Positions 49,700-64,000 of a stretch of 64,000 bases of DNA are shown here, in pieces. The position numbers and the translations under genes were made by a program. The notes beneath the pieces are model-generated. The model ran no database searches, was not told the origin of the DNA, and saw only the letters and a list, made by a program, of their open reading frames with translations. Every line of letters starts with the position of its first letter. Position 1 is the stretch's first letter. The stretch comes from Gambelia wislizenii (Eukaryota; Chordata; Lepidosauria; Squamata; Crotaphytidae), in contig JAUMIR010000014.1 of assembly GCA_030847615.1 (NCBI GenBank), positions 13,492,501 to 13,556,500 on the forward strand. The letters are read 5' to 3'.

Positions 49700-49753
49700 G
49701 GTGAAATTGGTGAACCAGGACAGAAAGGAAGCAAAGGGGACAAAGGAGAACAG
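49700..49753 (+). CDS. COL5A1: COL5A1 exon g (54 bp, 6 triplets)
   Basis: This exon encodes GEIGEPGQKGSKGDKGEQ, an almost proline-free and highly charged stretch of helix. The acceptor is tttgatag and the donor gtaagg. The residues are those I recall for COL5A1. Confidence 0.94.
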
Positions 49754-49774
49754 GTAAGGTGTAGTTTGAACATT

Positions 49775-50330
49775 TCTTTTTTTAAAAAAATATTAAACAC
49801 TTAATTTTTACCATCTAAAGAACACACACAAGGGGAAAAATAATACATAATGTAACATAGATATAAAAATAAACACTAACCCTCCCTATCTAATCTAACC
49901 CCCCATACTATTCTAACCCATACAGCTAAACAAAACACAACAAAGCTGAACAACTTATACTGAAAAGGGACATTTAGATCCCAACTTGTCAGCTAAAAGG
50001 TTATAATAGAATTTCTCAGTATCCCCTTGATCAAAGTACCTTAACTAATCCTAATATTATTATAGTTTTGTTGTTGTTGTTGTTGTTGTTATTATTATTA
50101 TTATTTATTAGTAAATTATTTAACCTTGTTATATTTTCTATAGCTATAAACATATCATTGTATATATTTCAAATCTAATATTTAAATGCAATACCTTCTA
50201 CCACCTGACCATAACGTCATTCAAAAGTTATCAAATATAACTATCTCTATATTATCACTAGCTTCCCAATACATTTCTGAGTCTTGTTGTATATTTCCCA
50301 GAGTCACCTCTATATCCCTGCTCCACTATT
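49775..50330 (-). mobile_element. Possible L1 3' end, minus strand, degenerate
   Basis: The T-rich start followed by A/T-rich text (taaacacttaatttttacc, taaaaataaacactaaccc) resembles the reversed 3' UTR of the L1 at 12870. Homology was judged by eye only. Confidence 0.35.
50065..50110. repeat. (GTT)n(ATT)n simple repeat
   Basis: Seven or eight gtt units followed by att units. Confidence 0.9.
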
Positions 50331-51131
50331 TTCCCCTTGCAGACAGCTGCTAGGAATGTTGGACGCCCTTTGAAGTAAGCCTATGGAGTTAGAATCCCAG
50401 AATAAGCTGAGCCGCCTCCACCATCAAGTCCATGTTTTGGTTTCCTCCACCCTTACCACTGATTTGGGGTGAAACAGAGCATACATTTTCCCAGTAAGGA
50501 AGATAGAAACTAGAATTTTAGTACCAACCAGAATAAGCCCATTGAAATAGATGGTGCTTGCATAAATGAGATGATAAGAGTTATTGCCCATTTTTTGAAT
50601 TTCCCCCCACATTTGGGGACCTCTTTTTTTGCAAACATTTCACACACCCAAAAAAAAAGCCTGTTCAAATTTGCTTACGCCAGAGGACAGGTGAATTTGC
50701 CAGCCAGCCTTCCCAGTGTACAGTACCTTTAGCCTTGAGAACCACCCCTACCCCACCCCGCAAAGAAACCATCCACTTGGAACTGGCACCTTGCTTCTCC
50801 TGACAACAGCTATGATGAACTGGTCCTTCTTCTTTCATAGCTGCTCAGTCCCTGACCTTTTTATGCCTGTTGCTGCTGCAACCTACACTAATGTAGTTAT
50901 GAGGGCACAGGTACCAAATAGGATCTTCCACACACACACACACACACACACACAAATGCATAAAACATACTACCTCTTTCTTGTCAAGGATGAGGAAATT
51001 TGTGGATATACTTTACAGCCCTAGACCAAGACTGGAACCTATCAGGCTTCTTGGATGTCCACATTATGTAGTGTCCCAGCAATGTGGATGTCTACTTCGT
51101 GTCATCTTTGCCATGCCATAGAAACATTGAT
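50331..51131. other. Unassigned intron sequence with a CA repeat
   Basis: (CA)n at 50929-50954. No other feature recognised. Confidence 0.4.
50929..50954. repeat. (CA)n microsatellite
   Basis: About thirteen CA units. Confidence 0.92.
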
Positions 51132-51600
51132 TTGTGTTCTAGTCTTTGGAGCAGCAGAAAACAAACTTACTCCATCTTCTATATGACATTCCTTCCAATA
51201 TCTAAAAAATGGCTATCACATCACCTCTCAGTGTTATCTTGCCCAAGCTAAATGTACCTAACTCTCTCAACTGTTCCTCATAGGGCTTGGTTTCCATATT
51301 TTTACTGTCTTGGTTCTACTTGTCTGGACATGTCACAGCTTGTCAATATCCTTCTGGAACTGTGGTGCCCAGAACAGAATGTATGGGTGAGGTCTGACCA
51401 AAGCAGAATGCAGTGGCATGATACTTCCCTTGATATGGACACTATACTCCAGTTAATGCAGCTGAAAATTACATTGGCTTTCTTCGACCACCACATCACA
51501 CTACTGAGTCATTTTTAGCTTGTATTCTACTAAGAACGCTAGATCTTAAGAGGCTGACATGTCCCGCTCTTAATCCAGGTGACACCCATCCTGTATTTGT
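51132..51600 (-). mobile_element. Old CR1 LINE fragment
   Basis: The segments ttggagcagcagaaaaca, ggctatcacatcacctctc and aactgtggtgcccagaaca line up with the RT/3' part of the CR1 at 45838-46850 but with many substitutions and gaps. It is clearly older than the three well-preserved copies. It ends about 60 bp before exon h. Confidence 0.8.
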
Positions 51601-51663
51601 GTGTTTCAAAAAAAAAAAAAATCCTGTATACATATCATTCAATATATCTCTGTTTCTTACCAG

Positions 51664-51717
51664 GGTCCACCAGGTCCTACTGGTCCACAAGGCCAGATCG
51701 GGCAACCAGGCCCAGCG
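51664..51717 (+). CDS. COL5A1: COL5A1 exon h (54 bp, 6 triplets)
   Basis: This exon encodes GPPGPTGPQGQIGQPGPA. The acceptor is ttcttaccag and the donor gtaagt. A degenerate CR1 fragment ends about 60 bp upstream. Confidence 0.93.
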
Positions 51718-51876
51718 GTAAGTAGGAGTACTATTGCAACCAATCTAATATTTTGTACTATTTACATGGTACATGCCCATGAAGAGATGGGAACAGTATT
51801 TAACTAATGCTAGGGGTCCATCCAAGAATCTATGTTCATGAGCACAGTGGATTCCTAGACTCTATGAATGAGAGTA

Positions 51877-52146
51877 CAAGTTCCCCCCCCCCCTTTATCC
51901 ACAGGGGATACATTCCTGGATTTACCTTTTATAAGTGAAAGCACAGATAATAGCAAACCCTATTAAAATAAAGGGCATCCTGTGCAAACATACCATAGAG
52001 TTGCATTGGAGGACCTAGTGATCCTAGAGAGGATGCCTCTGTAGGCATTTTCCAGCATGACTCTATGGCATGTGTCCCTGTTTTTTCAGCCATGGATAAC
52101 TGAAACCACAGATATTGGTTCTGCAGATACGGGTGGGGGCAACCTG
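51877..52146. mobile_element. MITE family B, TA-flanked, copy 1
   Basis: Ends caagttccccc and gggggcaacctg are imperfect inverted repeats, flanked by ta (51875-51876, 52147-52148). The interior is shared with 60675-60908 (cataccatagagttgcattg, ggaggacctag). Confidence 0.75.
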
Positions 52147-52151
52147 TAGTT

Positions 52152-52405
52152 AGAGAGCCAATGTGTTGTAGTGGCTTGGAATTTTTGAGATCCGTGTTCC
52201 AGTCCCTATTCAGCCATGAAACTCACTGAATGGCCATGGACCAGTCACTCTCTCACTCCCTGCCTGGCCAACTTCACCGAGTTATTGCTGTAAGACTAAA
52301 TGTGGCCAAAAAGACAGACATGTACATTTCTCTGAGCCCACTGGAGGAAAGGCAGAATATAAATGTTACAAAGAAATGCATAATAAAGAAATAATAATGA
52401 TTAAA
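52152..52405 (+). mobile_element. tRNA-derived CORE/MIR-like SINE with L2-like tail
   Basis: The head agccaatgtgttgtagtggc is an A-box region, and gtgttccagtccc a worn B box. The middle catgaaactcactgaatggc is CORE-like. The end ggaaaggcagaatataaatg is an L2-type tail. It begins 4 bp after the MITE duplication. Confidence 0.72.
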
Positions 52406-54125
<1,720 letters not shown>

Positions 54126-56170
54126 AGCACAAATAGCTGACAGTCTTGAAATATTCAACCATATACTGACCAGTTGTTCATAAAGTTATCAAAAACACAT
54201 TTTCCAGCAGATTCGTACTAAATTAGACTGAAAGATATTACCCTTCCATTGATGTATATTTAAAATATATATTGGATTTATAGTGGTATAGATTTGAATA
54301 ACTGATACTTTATTTAAGACACTGACAACGGATAATTAATTATTATTATATAAATACATCTGGGTGGATTTATGATCAAAGCAATCGGGTGCAAGAGATA
54401 AACAATTGTATTTTTAGTTAATAGATCTGGTATATATGTTATTTTGAGTCTAATAGATGTAATTTACTATATGAATCAAGCTGCAATTTAATTCCACCCT
54501 ACAATGTCAAAGGTACAAATTGGAGGTATATACAGGATCTCTGTCTTAATCAAGATATAAGGGAATTCATTTAGCTATTATTTTAGGTTACTAGGAGACT
54601 TAATGATACAATTGATTCTAATTAAAGGTATTTGATATAAGAAACAAGAAACAAATCATTGAAGGAAGAGAAAGTTAGGTATAAAAATAGTTTAAAATAT
54701 AATGTCAATGTTGTCTAGAAGAAATACAACTCAGGTCTCATCCCAAATAAGTCCAGAGACCCTCCTTAGAGATGACCTCTCAATTGTCAGACCATTTAAC
54801 TGATGAAATAAGAAAGATAGGATAAGAATTAGGAGATGAAATGAAAGAACTTAGAAAAGAAATGAGAGATTTAAAGTTGGAATTGAAACAAGAAATTAGA
54901 GCAGAAATATGTGAGATGCATCACTTAATAGAAAAAATATCTAAACATTTAAGAAAAACGGATTTGAAAGTAGAAACATTAGAATCTAAAGCAAGGAATT
55001 TGGAAGAGAAGATGGAGAAATTGTGTGAGGAATTGGTAAAAAACTGATGAGAGTCTTCTAGTTGAAGTAAAACAAAGAGAACACTGTATAAAATTAAGAG
55101 GAATGACTGAATATCCTGATGAGAATTTATATGATAAACTGATTCCTATTCTGGTTGATTTCATTGATAAATGTCCAGAGACTTTTGAATTAGAGGTAGA
55201 CAAAATTTTCAGATTGAGGAATAAAATAATTAACCAAAAAAATACCTGGAGATATAGTTATATACTTTGTGAGGAAAAAAGTAAGATTGAATTCTGCAAA
55301 GAAATTTAGATTTCAAATTCCAAATAGAAGGTGAGGAAATAACAATCTTTAAAGATATTCCAGTTGAAATTTTAACAAGAAGAAAAAATTATAATTTTCT
55401 TATGTTGTAATTGAGAAAAGTAAAGATTAGCTACAGGTGGAATAAACTTGAAGGGTTATCATTTAAATTTAAAGTTTTTTGAAAAAATAGTGCAAGAGAA
55501 TTTTGGAAAAAATATATAAAATATTTTCATACAGAATGTGGACAATCAACAGAACAAGAAGTAAAGGAACAAGAAGAACCACTATAAGGAGCTACGAGTG
55601 GTAAAGAAATCAATAAAGATTTCGAACAGTCAGGGGAAAGTGATAAAGAGTCAGACCTGGAGACAGAAGGTCAACTGTTGAGAAGAGAAAAGTCAATACC
55701 TCCATAAATTAAATATAAGAGCAATCCATGAATAACATGAAGGTCATTTCATGGAATATTAAAGTATTAAACTCCCCTCAAAAAAGATATAAGATTTTTC
55801 ACCATCTAGATAGAACTAGATATGATATAATCTACTTGCAAGAAACAAAAATTAAAGAAGCAGATAAATGTTTATTAAAAATCACAAATTAGGCAATGAA
55901 TTTGTTTCATTGGCTAAGAAAAGGAAAACAAGAGTTATACTATATATTAAGGCAAAAGAAATTTTCAACAACTTGGAAGGTCACTATATAGGAGTAGAGG
56001 TTAATCTGGAAGAGAAAAAATATTTGTTAGTTGGAATATATGGTCCTCATGGAAAAAAACCATACATCTTATTCTGAGCTATCTGTAAAAATAAAACAAC
56101 ACAACTTTGACCAACTTTTACTCTTGGGAGACTTTAATGGGGTTCTAACTCCTGTAATGGGAGCATAGAA
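54126..56170 (+). mobile_element. L1 LINE, 5' half only (leader, ORF1, start of ORF2)
   Basis: ORF1 coiled coil (54841-55047: EMRDLKLELKQEIRAEIC) is followed by RRM-type text (55103-55309: MTEYPDENLYDKLIPILVDF) and the ORF2 endonuclease start near 55738 (KVISWNIKVLN, IIYLQETKIK, LLLLGDFNGVL). The sequence is lost after about 56170, before the RT. Many stops. It lacks the 3' end, which is unusual for a LINE and implies deletion or rearrangement. Confidence 0.75.
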
Positions 56171-57213
<1,043 letters not shown>

Positions 57214-57231
57214 TGAAGAGTTTTAAGAAAA

Positions 57232-57376
57232 TTAGCTAACATGCATTGGAAACTGCTTAATGCAGTATAAATGTGTAAATTGCTATTGCTTAAAACAGTT
57301 TGTAAGCCGCTCTGATAGCCTTGTGGCTGAAGAGTGGGGTATAAATAACTAAGAAAAAGAAAAAGAAAAGAAATAG
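57232..57376 (+). mobile_element. L2-type LINE 3' end fragment
   Basis: The order cagtttgtaagccgctctga, gctgaagagtggggtataaa, then aagaaaaagaaaag is an L2-like terminus. Confidence 0.65.
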
Positions 57377-58052
57377 GGCCAGAAAGGAGTATTCAGGAAA
57401 TGCTGTATACTCAGGTGTAGATGATATCAGGCAAGCAATTAAAGATTGAAGGCAAGATCATATTGCAGGAGAAACTTCACAATGCAAGACAAGAAGTAGT
57501 ATGGCTTCAGCATTTTCAAAGCTTCTGGGCAAGAGACCATCAGGGTCCACTTAACCTTTTAGGCACAGAACCTAGCCTGGAAATATACTACCTGGGCAAT
57601 GTCCAGAGGATTCTTGGAGTTGTAGTACAAGAAAACAACAGTTGCAATGGGGAGAACTATAGGGCATTCAAATGAAGAATGCACTGCAAAGTCCTTTGTC
57701 ATGGGCTGAATACTTTTTAGAAAATCTCTTGCTAAGAAGATGTCATGTACTGGCATTCCCAAACTCAGTGGCCAGCAGTTTCAGAGTTCAACACAGAAAA
57801 CTTTATTGGCACAATAAACCAGAAAGCAAACTCTACAAAGTCATTGCTCAGGATGAAACTTAACTTAAGACCAACATTAAAAGCATATTCCAATCTATCA
57901 TATCTGGCAGGATACACAACCATTGGCTATCCATATCGTCCCCTCTCTCTTTTTTCACAGTAACTGTGTTCAGCCCCCTTTCCCAGAGCTAAGAACCCAG
58001 CTGCAGTGATTATCAGACCCTTCCTGACATTGATCCTATACTCTCTTTTACA
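57377..58052. other. Unassigned intron sequence
   Basis: No feature recognised. Confidence 0.4.
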
Positions 58053-58183
58053 GTTAAACAGAGGCTGGATGGCCATCTGTCAGGGATGCTTTGATCGTGA
58101 TTTCCTGCATGGCAGGGGTTTGGACTGGATGGCCCTCGTGGTCTCTTCCAACTCTACAGTTCTATGATTCTATGATTCTATGA
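58053..58183 (+). mobile_element. CR1 LINE 3' end fragment, plus strand
   Basis: It begins taaacagaggctggatggcc and ends with three ttctatga units. It preserves the last 130 bp of CR1 with few changes, so it is a young, very short 5'-truncated copy. Confidence 0.9.
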
Positions 58184-59189
58184 TACACAGTTGTTAACAA
58201 GCACAGAGAAATGCAAACATAATTAACTACAAGGTTACACAGTAAAACAGAACTTGGCAGGTCACATCCAGGACCAATCCTGACAGAAGACCCACCAAGA
58301 CAAACTAAGAATGCTCTCATTCTCAGGGATGTTATACTAGGGCAGCTTTACCAACCTCCATCACCACTGTTAGGTTTAGGTACGTGGTTTGAGTTAAGAT
58401 TACAGGACCATGGGAGGATGCCTTTGCTTGAAGGTTTTATCTCAGTTCCCTAGATCTCTTTTTTTATAACAGACAGAAGATTGTCTATATTGTTAGAATT
58501 TTTAAAATCTCATTATAAATATTTTGGACTGTTCAAGCCGATAGATTGCATTGCTCAACTAAATTTGTCTTCTCGTTAGGAAGAATGGTAGTAGTAGGCT
58601 CATCATACTTCACATGCTTTCCCCCACTTATATGCCTATTTATAGATGGCTTTTTCACATGTGGTTGCTGAAACTCTGAATCTTCAGTTTCTAAAACATC
58701 AAACATATTGAAAGTAGAAATTTTAAATCTACTGTTGTTGAATGTTGACCTACAGGGTCTGAAAAACTCATCAGGTTTAGGCTGTTTAGTTTGAGAAGGA
58801 GGAAACAAGTGAAAAGTACTTCAAGAACAGTTTTTGGGCCCATCACAATTAGAAATTAAAATAAAAATGGATGGTTATAAAATAAGTGCTTAAAAAATAC
58901 AAGATAAAATGATGATCCCATCCATTCCTCCCAGCAGGTCCTCACTGCAGAGCTGGTTTGAGGGCCCTGCAGCACCTGCAGCCTCAGGGGGCCCCGTCAT
59001 TGTGGGGGGGGGGCATTGTAACCCTCCTCCTGCAAAAACATTATTAGTAATAATCCAAATGGCCTATCCTGTGAATAGGTTAGGTTAGGTTAGGTTACAA
59101 TTAACCTGAGATAAACATATGCCCCGCCCAAATAAAGCATTGCATGGGGCCCTAAAATTCCTTAAACTGGCCCTGCCTCACTGCAAATC
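58184..59189. other. Unassigned intron sequence
   Basis: Includes the short ggtta repeat at 59076-59097. No exon or known element recognised. Confidence 0.4.
59076..59097. repeat. Short (TAGGT)n pentamer repeat
   Basis: About four units of taggt. A small simple repeat, not the vertebrate telomere hexamer. Confidence 0.85.
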
Positions 59190-59388
59190 AGTTTGTTGTT
59201 ATCATGTGACTTCAAGTCATTCCCAACTTGAAGCCACCCTAAGGGGGAACTATCATTAGGTTTTCTCAGGCTGAGAGCATGTGACTTGCTCAAGGTTACC
59301 CAGTGGGCTTTCATGGCCAACTGGGAATTCGAACCCTGGTCTCCAAAGTTGTAGCTCAACACTCAAACCACTACACCACACTGTATCC
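59190..59388 (-). mobile_element. tRNA-derived SINE with BovB-like tail, minus strand
   Basis: Reversed tail gtttgttgttatcatgtgac, body gcatgtgacttgctcaaggt, reversed B box aattcgaaccctgg and reversed A-box region caaaccactacaccacac. It has a short internal deletion relative to 44977-45207. Confidence 0.82.
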
Positions 59389-60674
59389 ATAAATGAAACA
59401 GTAAGGAACAGAAAAAGAACAGAAAAGCCAAGAGTATGTACAAATCCCACTATATATGAGGAGTCCTATAATTTTGCAAATGAAACAAATAAGAGTTTGG
59501 TCTCTAATTCCTAGTCCTGGTAGACCATTTAACATTTGCCTCAAGGAGATGCCTTAATAGTTCAAAAGTCCCAAACAGGAGTCAGAGGCAGAAAGGAGAA
59601 GTAAAATGTATGCCACTTGTATCTTTCAAAATCCCGAGGAATCTCAAGTGTCATTTCCTTGAAGACTACTGACTTTGTTGTGGAAGTCTGTTCAGTGAGA
59701 CAATTTGTTTATAATCATCTCATTCTTATCCAGTAGTCCACTGTGAAACAACTAACCAGTCCTTTTTTTTTTTTAATGCCCAGGCCGTAATGTCCATTTT
59801 TAATGTCCAAAGCAGCAAGCCTCACTCATTAAACCTCACCTCTTTCTGGGTGTCACCTACTAAACCATGTTCTAGCAAATGATGATTGTCTTTCACAGTT
59901 TCCTCCTTCACATTCTAGAAGGTCCAATCCCTGCCTCAAAGCAAAATTTGTTTAAGGGACTCAGACCTAATAGATCAGCTAACACCCTCCTCTTGGGATG
60001 GTTTACAAACAAAAAATGCCTATGTGGAATTCCAGGGCCCCTGTTTTGCTTTGTCTTCTCTTCTCTATTCCTGATCCAAACAACAGATTGGTGAGAGTTT
60101 TAGTCAAAAGAAAGGAAAAAGTTGCATAGTATAATGCAAAAGTGGGCTGAGAGATCACATAGTTCTCCTCTGGGTCTGTTAAGCTCTTAACCAGTCTGTT
60201 CCTTAGCTTTTATTGCTGCTAGTTTATCTTTCAATGCAATAAGAGCTGGGAGATGTTATAAAAATATAAACGTAAAATAAACAGTGTAGATAGCTCCAAT
60301 TCACATTAGCTCCACAGCTTTTTGTTTCCTTCAGCACTTCAGGGCCCTGAAGAGCCTGGAGCAGTTGATCTAACTGAACCATTGATATTCTGGACCTGAA
60401 CATCCAGAATATCATAAAACAATAAGCATTTAGGTACAAATGCAGCAGGAGTAGGAGCCATGCTGGAGGCTGAGCTCAGGGAGGGCGTTAGTCTGAGGAA
60501 TGAAGAGTTTGGGTTTCAAAAATAGTGTCTGTGTACCCATCACTCACCCACCTACCCACCTAAAGAAGGAAATTGTACTAGGTCGTGTTGGATAGGTTTT
60601 GGTTCCATTCCACCATTCCCTCAGTTGCCAGACAAAGACCAAGTGGTAAGAAAGTATGGAGGGTATTGCCATTA
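59389..60674. other. Unassigned intron sequence
   Basis: No feature recognised apart from a T run near 59763. Confidence 0.4.
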
Positions 60675-60908
60675 CAGGTTGCCCCCTGTATCTATGGGGG
60701 ATACATCCCTGAACTTACCGTGGATACGTGAAACCGTAGATAATAGTGAACACTATTGAAATGAGTGACTTCCGGCCCAATTTCTGGTGAAAACATGCCA
60801 TAGAATCATGCTGGAGGACCTAGAAAATGCCTAAAAAGGGCATATTTTTTTCAGATGTGGATAAGTGAAACTGTGGATACTGGTCCCGTGGATACAGGGG
60901 TTGACCTG
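60675..60908. mobile_element. MITE family B, TA-flanked, copy 2
   Basis: Ends caggttgccccctgtatc and gatacaggggttgacctg are inverted repeats, with ta at 60673-60674 and 60909-60910. It lies 65 bp upstream of exon l. A Tc1/mariner-pogo type non-autonomous element is inferred from the TA target. Confidence 0.82.
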
Positions 60909-60972
60909 TATTCTCCAAGGCCAAAAGCAAAGGGGGTCAACATATCTCTTTTTTGTGTCCTGCAATTTACAG

Positions 60973-61026
60973 GGTGAACCTGGAGAATCTGGAGAGCCTG
61001 GCCTACCTGGAGACTCTGGACCTCCT
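60973..61026 (+). CDS. COL5A1: COL5A1 exon l (54 bp, 6 triplets)
   Basis: This exon encodes GEPGESGEPGLPGDSGPP. The acceptor is caatttacag and the donor gtaagt. It begins 65 bp downstream of a TA-flanked MITE (60675-60908), so the insertion lies close to the splice acceptor. Confidence 0.94.
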
Positions 61027-63249
<2,223 letters not shown>

Positions 63250-63476
63250 TTGGGTTGTTGTTGTGTGCCTTCAAGTCATTTCTGACATGGTGACCCTAAG
63301 GTGAACCTATCACAGGCTTTTCTTGGCAAGATTGGTTGAGGGGGTTGCCACTGCCTTCCTCTGAGGCTGAGAGAGTGTGACTTGCCCAAGGTCACCCAGT
63401 GGGTTTCCATGGCCAACCGGAGATTCAAACCCTGGTCTCCAGAGTCCTACTTCAACACCCAAAACACCACAGTATG
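63250..63476 (-). mobile_element. tRNA-derived SINE with BovB-like tail, minus strand
   Basis: Reversed tail tgttgttgtgtgccttcaag, body gagagtgtgacttgcccaag, reversed B box gattcaaaccctgg, reversed A-box region caacacccaaaacaccac. Good match to the copy at 44977-45207. Confidence 0.85.
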
Positions 63477-64000
63477 TTGGGACACCCCCATCGAAAGACT
63501 GCAACCATCTTTCATCAGCACCAGACATAGCACATACACACAGTGTTTTCTCCCCAATGGATTGGCTTCTGTAAAAGAAAAAAAAACATTGAGGTTTGTG
63601 CAAAATATAATGGTCCCAATCCTATTGTTATTTCCCACCTAGAGGAGAAATCAATGGGATTTTCCTATGTGTGGACTCACCATTCAGCAATTGATTCAGT
63701 GGTTCTACTCTAGTTGAGACTATCCAATATGATTTTGGCAATTAGTTTGTACAAAAGTCTTTTACACAGAATTTTCCTGCAAATTCCAGGATTCCAGCAT
63801 ATTTTTTTGTATGTGCAAAATGGATTTTTTATGTGGAAAAACCCCTAAAATTTAGTGCAAAAGCCATTAGGCAGAATCCTATTGGGATACTGCACTAGCA
63901 TAAAAATAGTTGTGTGAGCCAATTGTGCTTTCTCAAAGGCTGCACATGTGCATTCTCCAGTGAAATATCACACACACATTGTCCCCTGTCTCATTTTTAA
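63477..64000. other. Intron to the window end
   Basis: Between 63756 and 63870 words such as acacagaattttcctgc and ttttttatgtggaaaaac recall the degenerate repeat at 100-545. No exon. Confidence 0.4.

Noticed and set aside
59076..59097. Telomere-like (TAGGT)n repeat
   Set aside because: It is a pentamer with about four units, not the vertebrate TTAGGG hexamer, and lies deep in an intron.

Overview
This is vertebrate nuclear DNA and almost certainly comes from a squamate reptile (a lizard, perhaps an iguanian). Thirteen short plus-strand exons of one fibrillar collagen gene are spread over 58 kb. They have GT-AG borders, and 12 of them are 54 or 108 bp. The introns carry CR1, L2, L1 and RTE/BovB LINEs, a Ty3/gypsy element, tRNA- and 5S-rRNA-derived SINEs, and palindromic DNA-transposon MITEs. 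Seeing this mixture together is typical of lizard genomes. The species call is inference.

The host gene is COL5A1, encoding the alpha-1 chain of type V collagen. The exons join in phase 0 into 118 uninterrupted Gly-X-Y triplets (354 residues) from the middle and C-terminal half of the triple helix. At paralog-diagnostic positions ([37 protein letters not shown]) they match COL5A1 as I remember it, not COL11A1. No exon is missing between the first (3927-3980) and the last (61792-61899). Both window ends lie inside introns.

Layout. 1-3926: intron with old repeats. 3981-34196: one 30-kb intron swollen by transposons. It holds a minus-strand CR1 (4943-9000). Next comes a three-deep nest of a Tigger-like MITE containing an L2 containing a minus-strand L1 (9507-18329). 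A cluster of three foldback MITEs follows (19745-20650). Then comes a block made of a BovB end, an L2 end split by a near-full-length plus-strand L1 with a 16-bp target duplication (23291-30147), and a plus-strand CR1 (30281-34110) inverted relative to the first. 34197-37968: four exons with small introns and a 5S-derived SINE. 37969-48110: a 10-kb intron with a minus-strand gypsy element (39498-44185, 5-bp target duplication, most of the 3' LTR deleted), a CR1 fragment, SINEs and a foldback element. 48111-61899: eight exons separated by introns holding L1 and CR1 remnants, SINEs and MITEs. 61900-64000: intron with one SINE.

No bacterial-type system, CRISPR array, functional tRNA or rRNA gene, or second host gene was found. 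The unusual content is the architecture of the nested elements, not a new gene system. All retroelement reading frames except the plus-strand L1 ORF1 and the CR1 esterase ORF are visibly broken.
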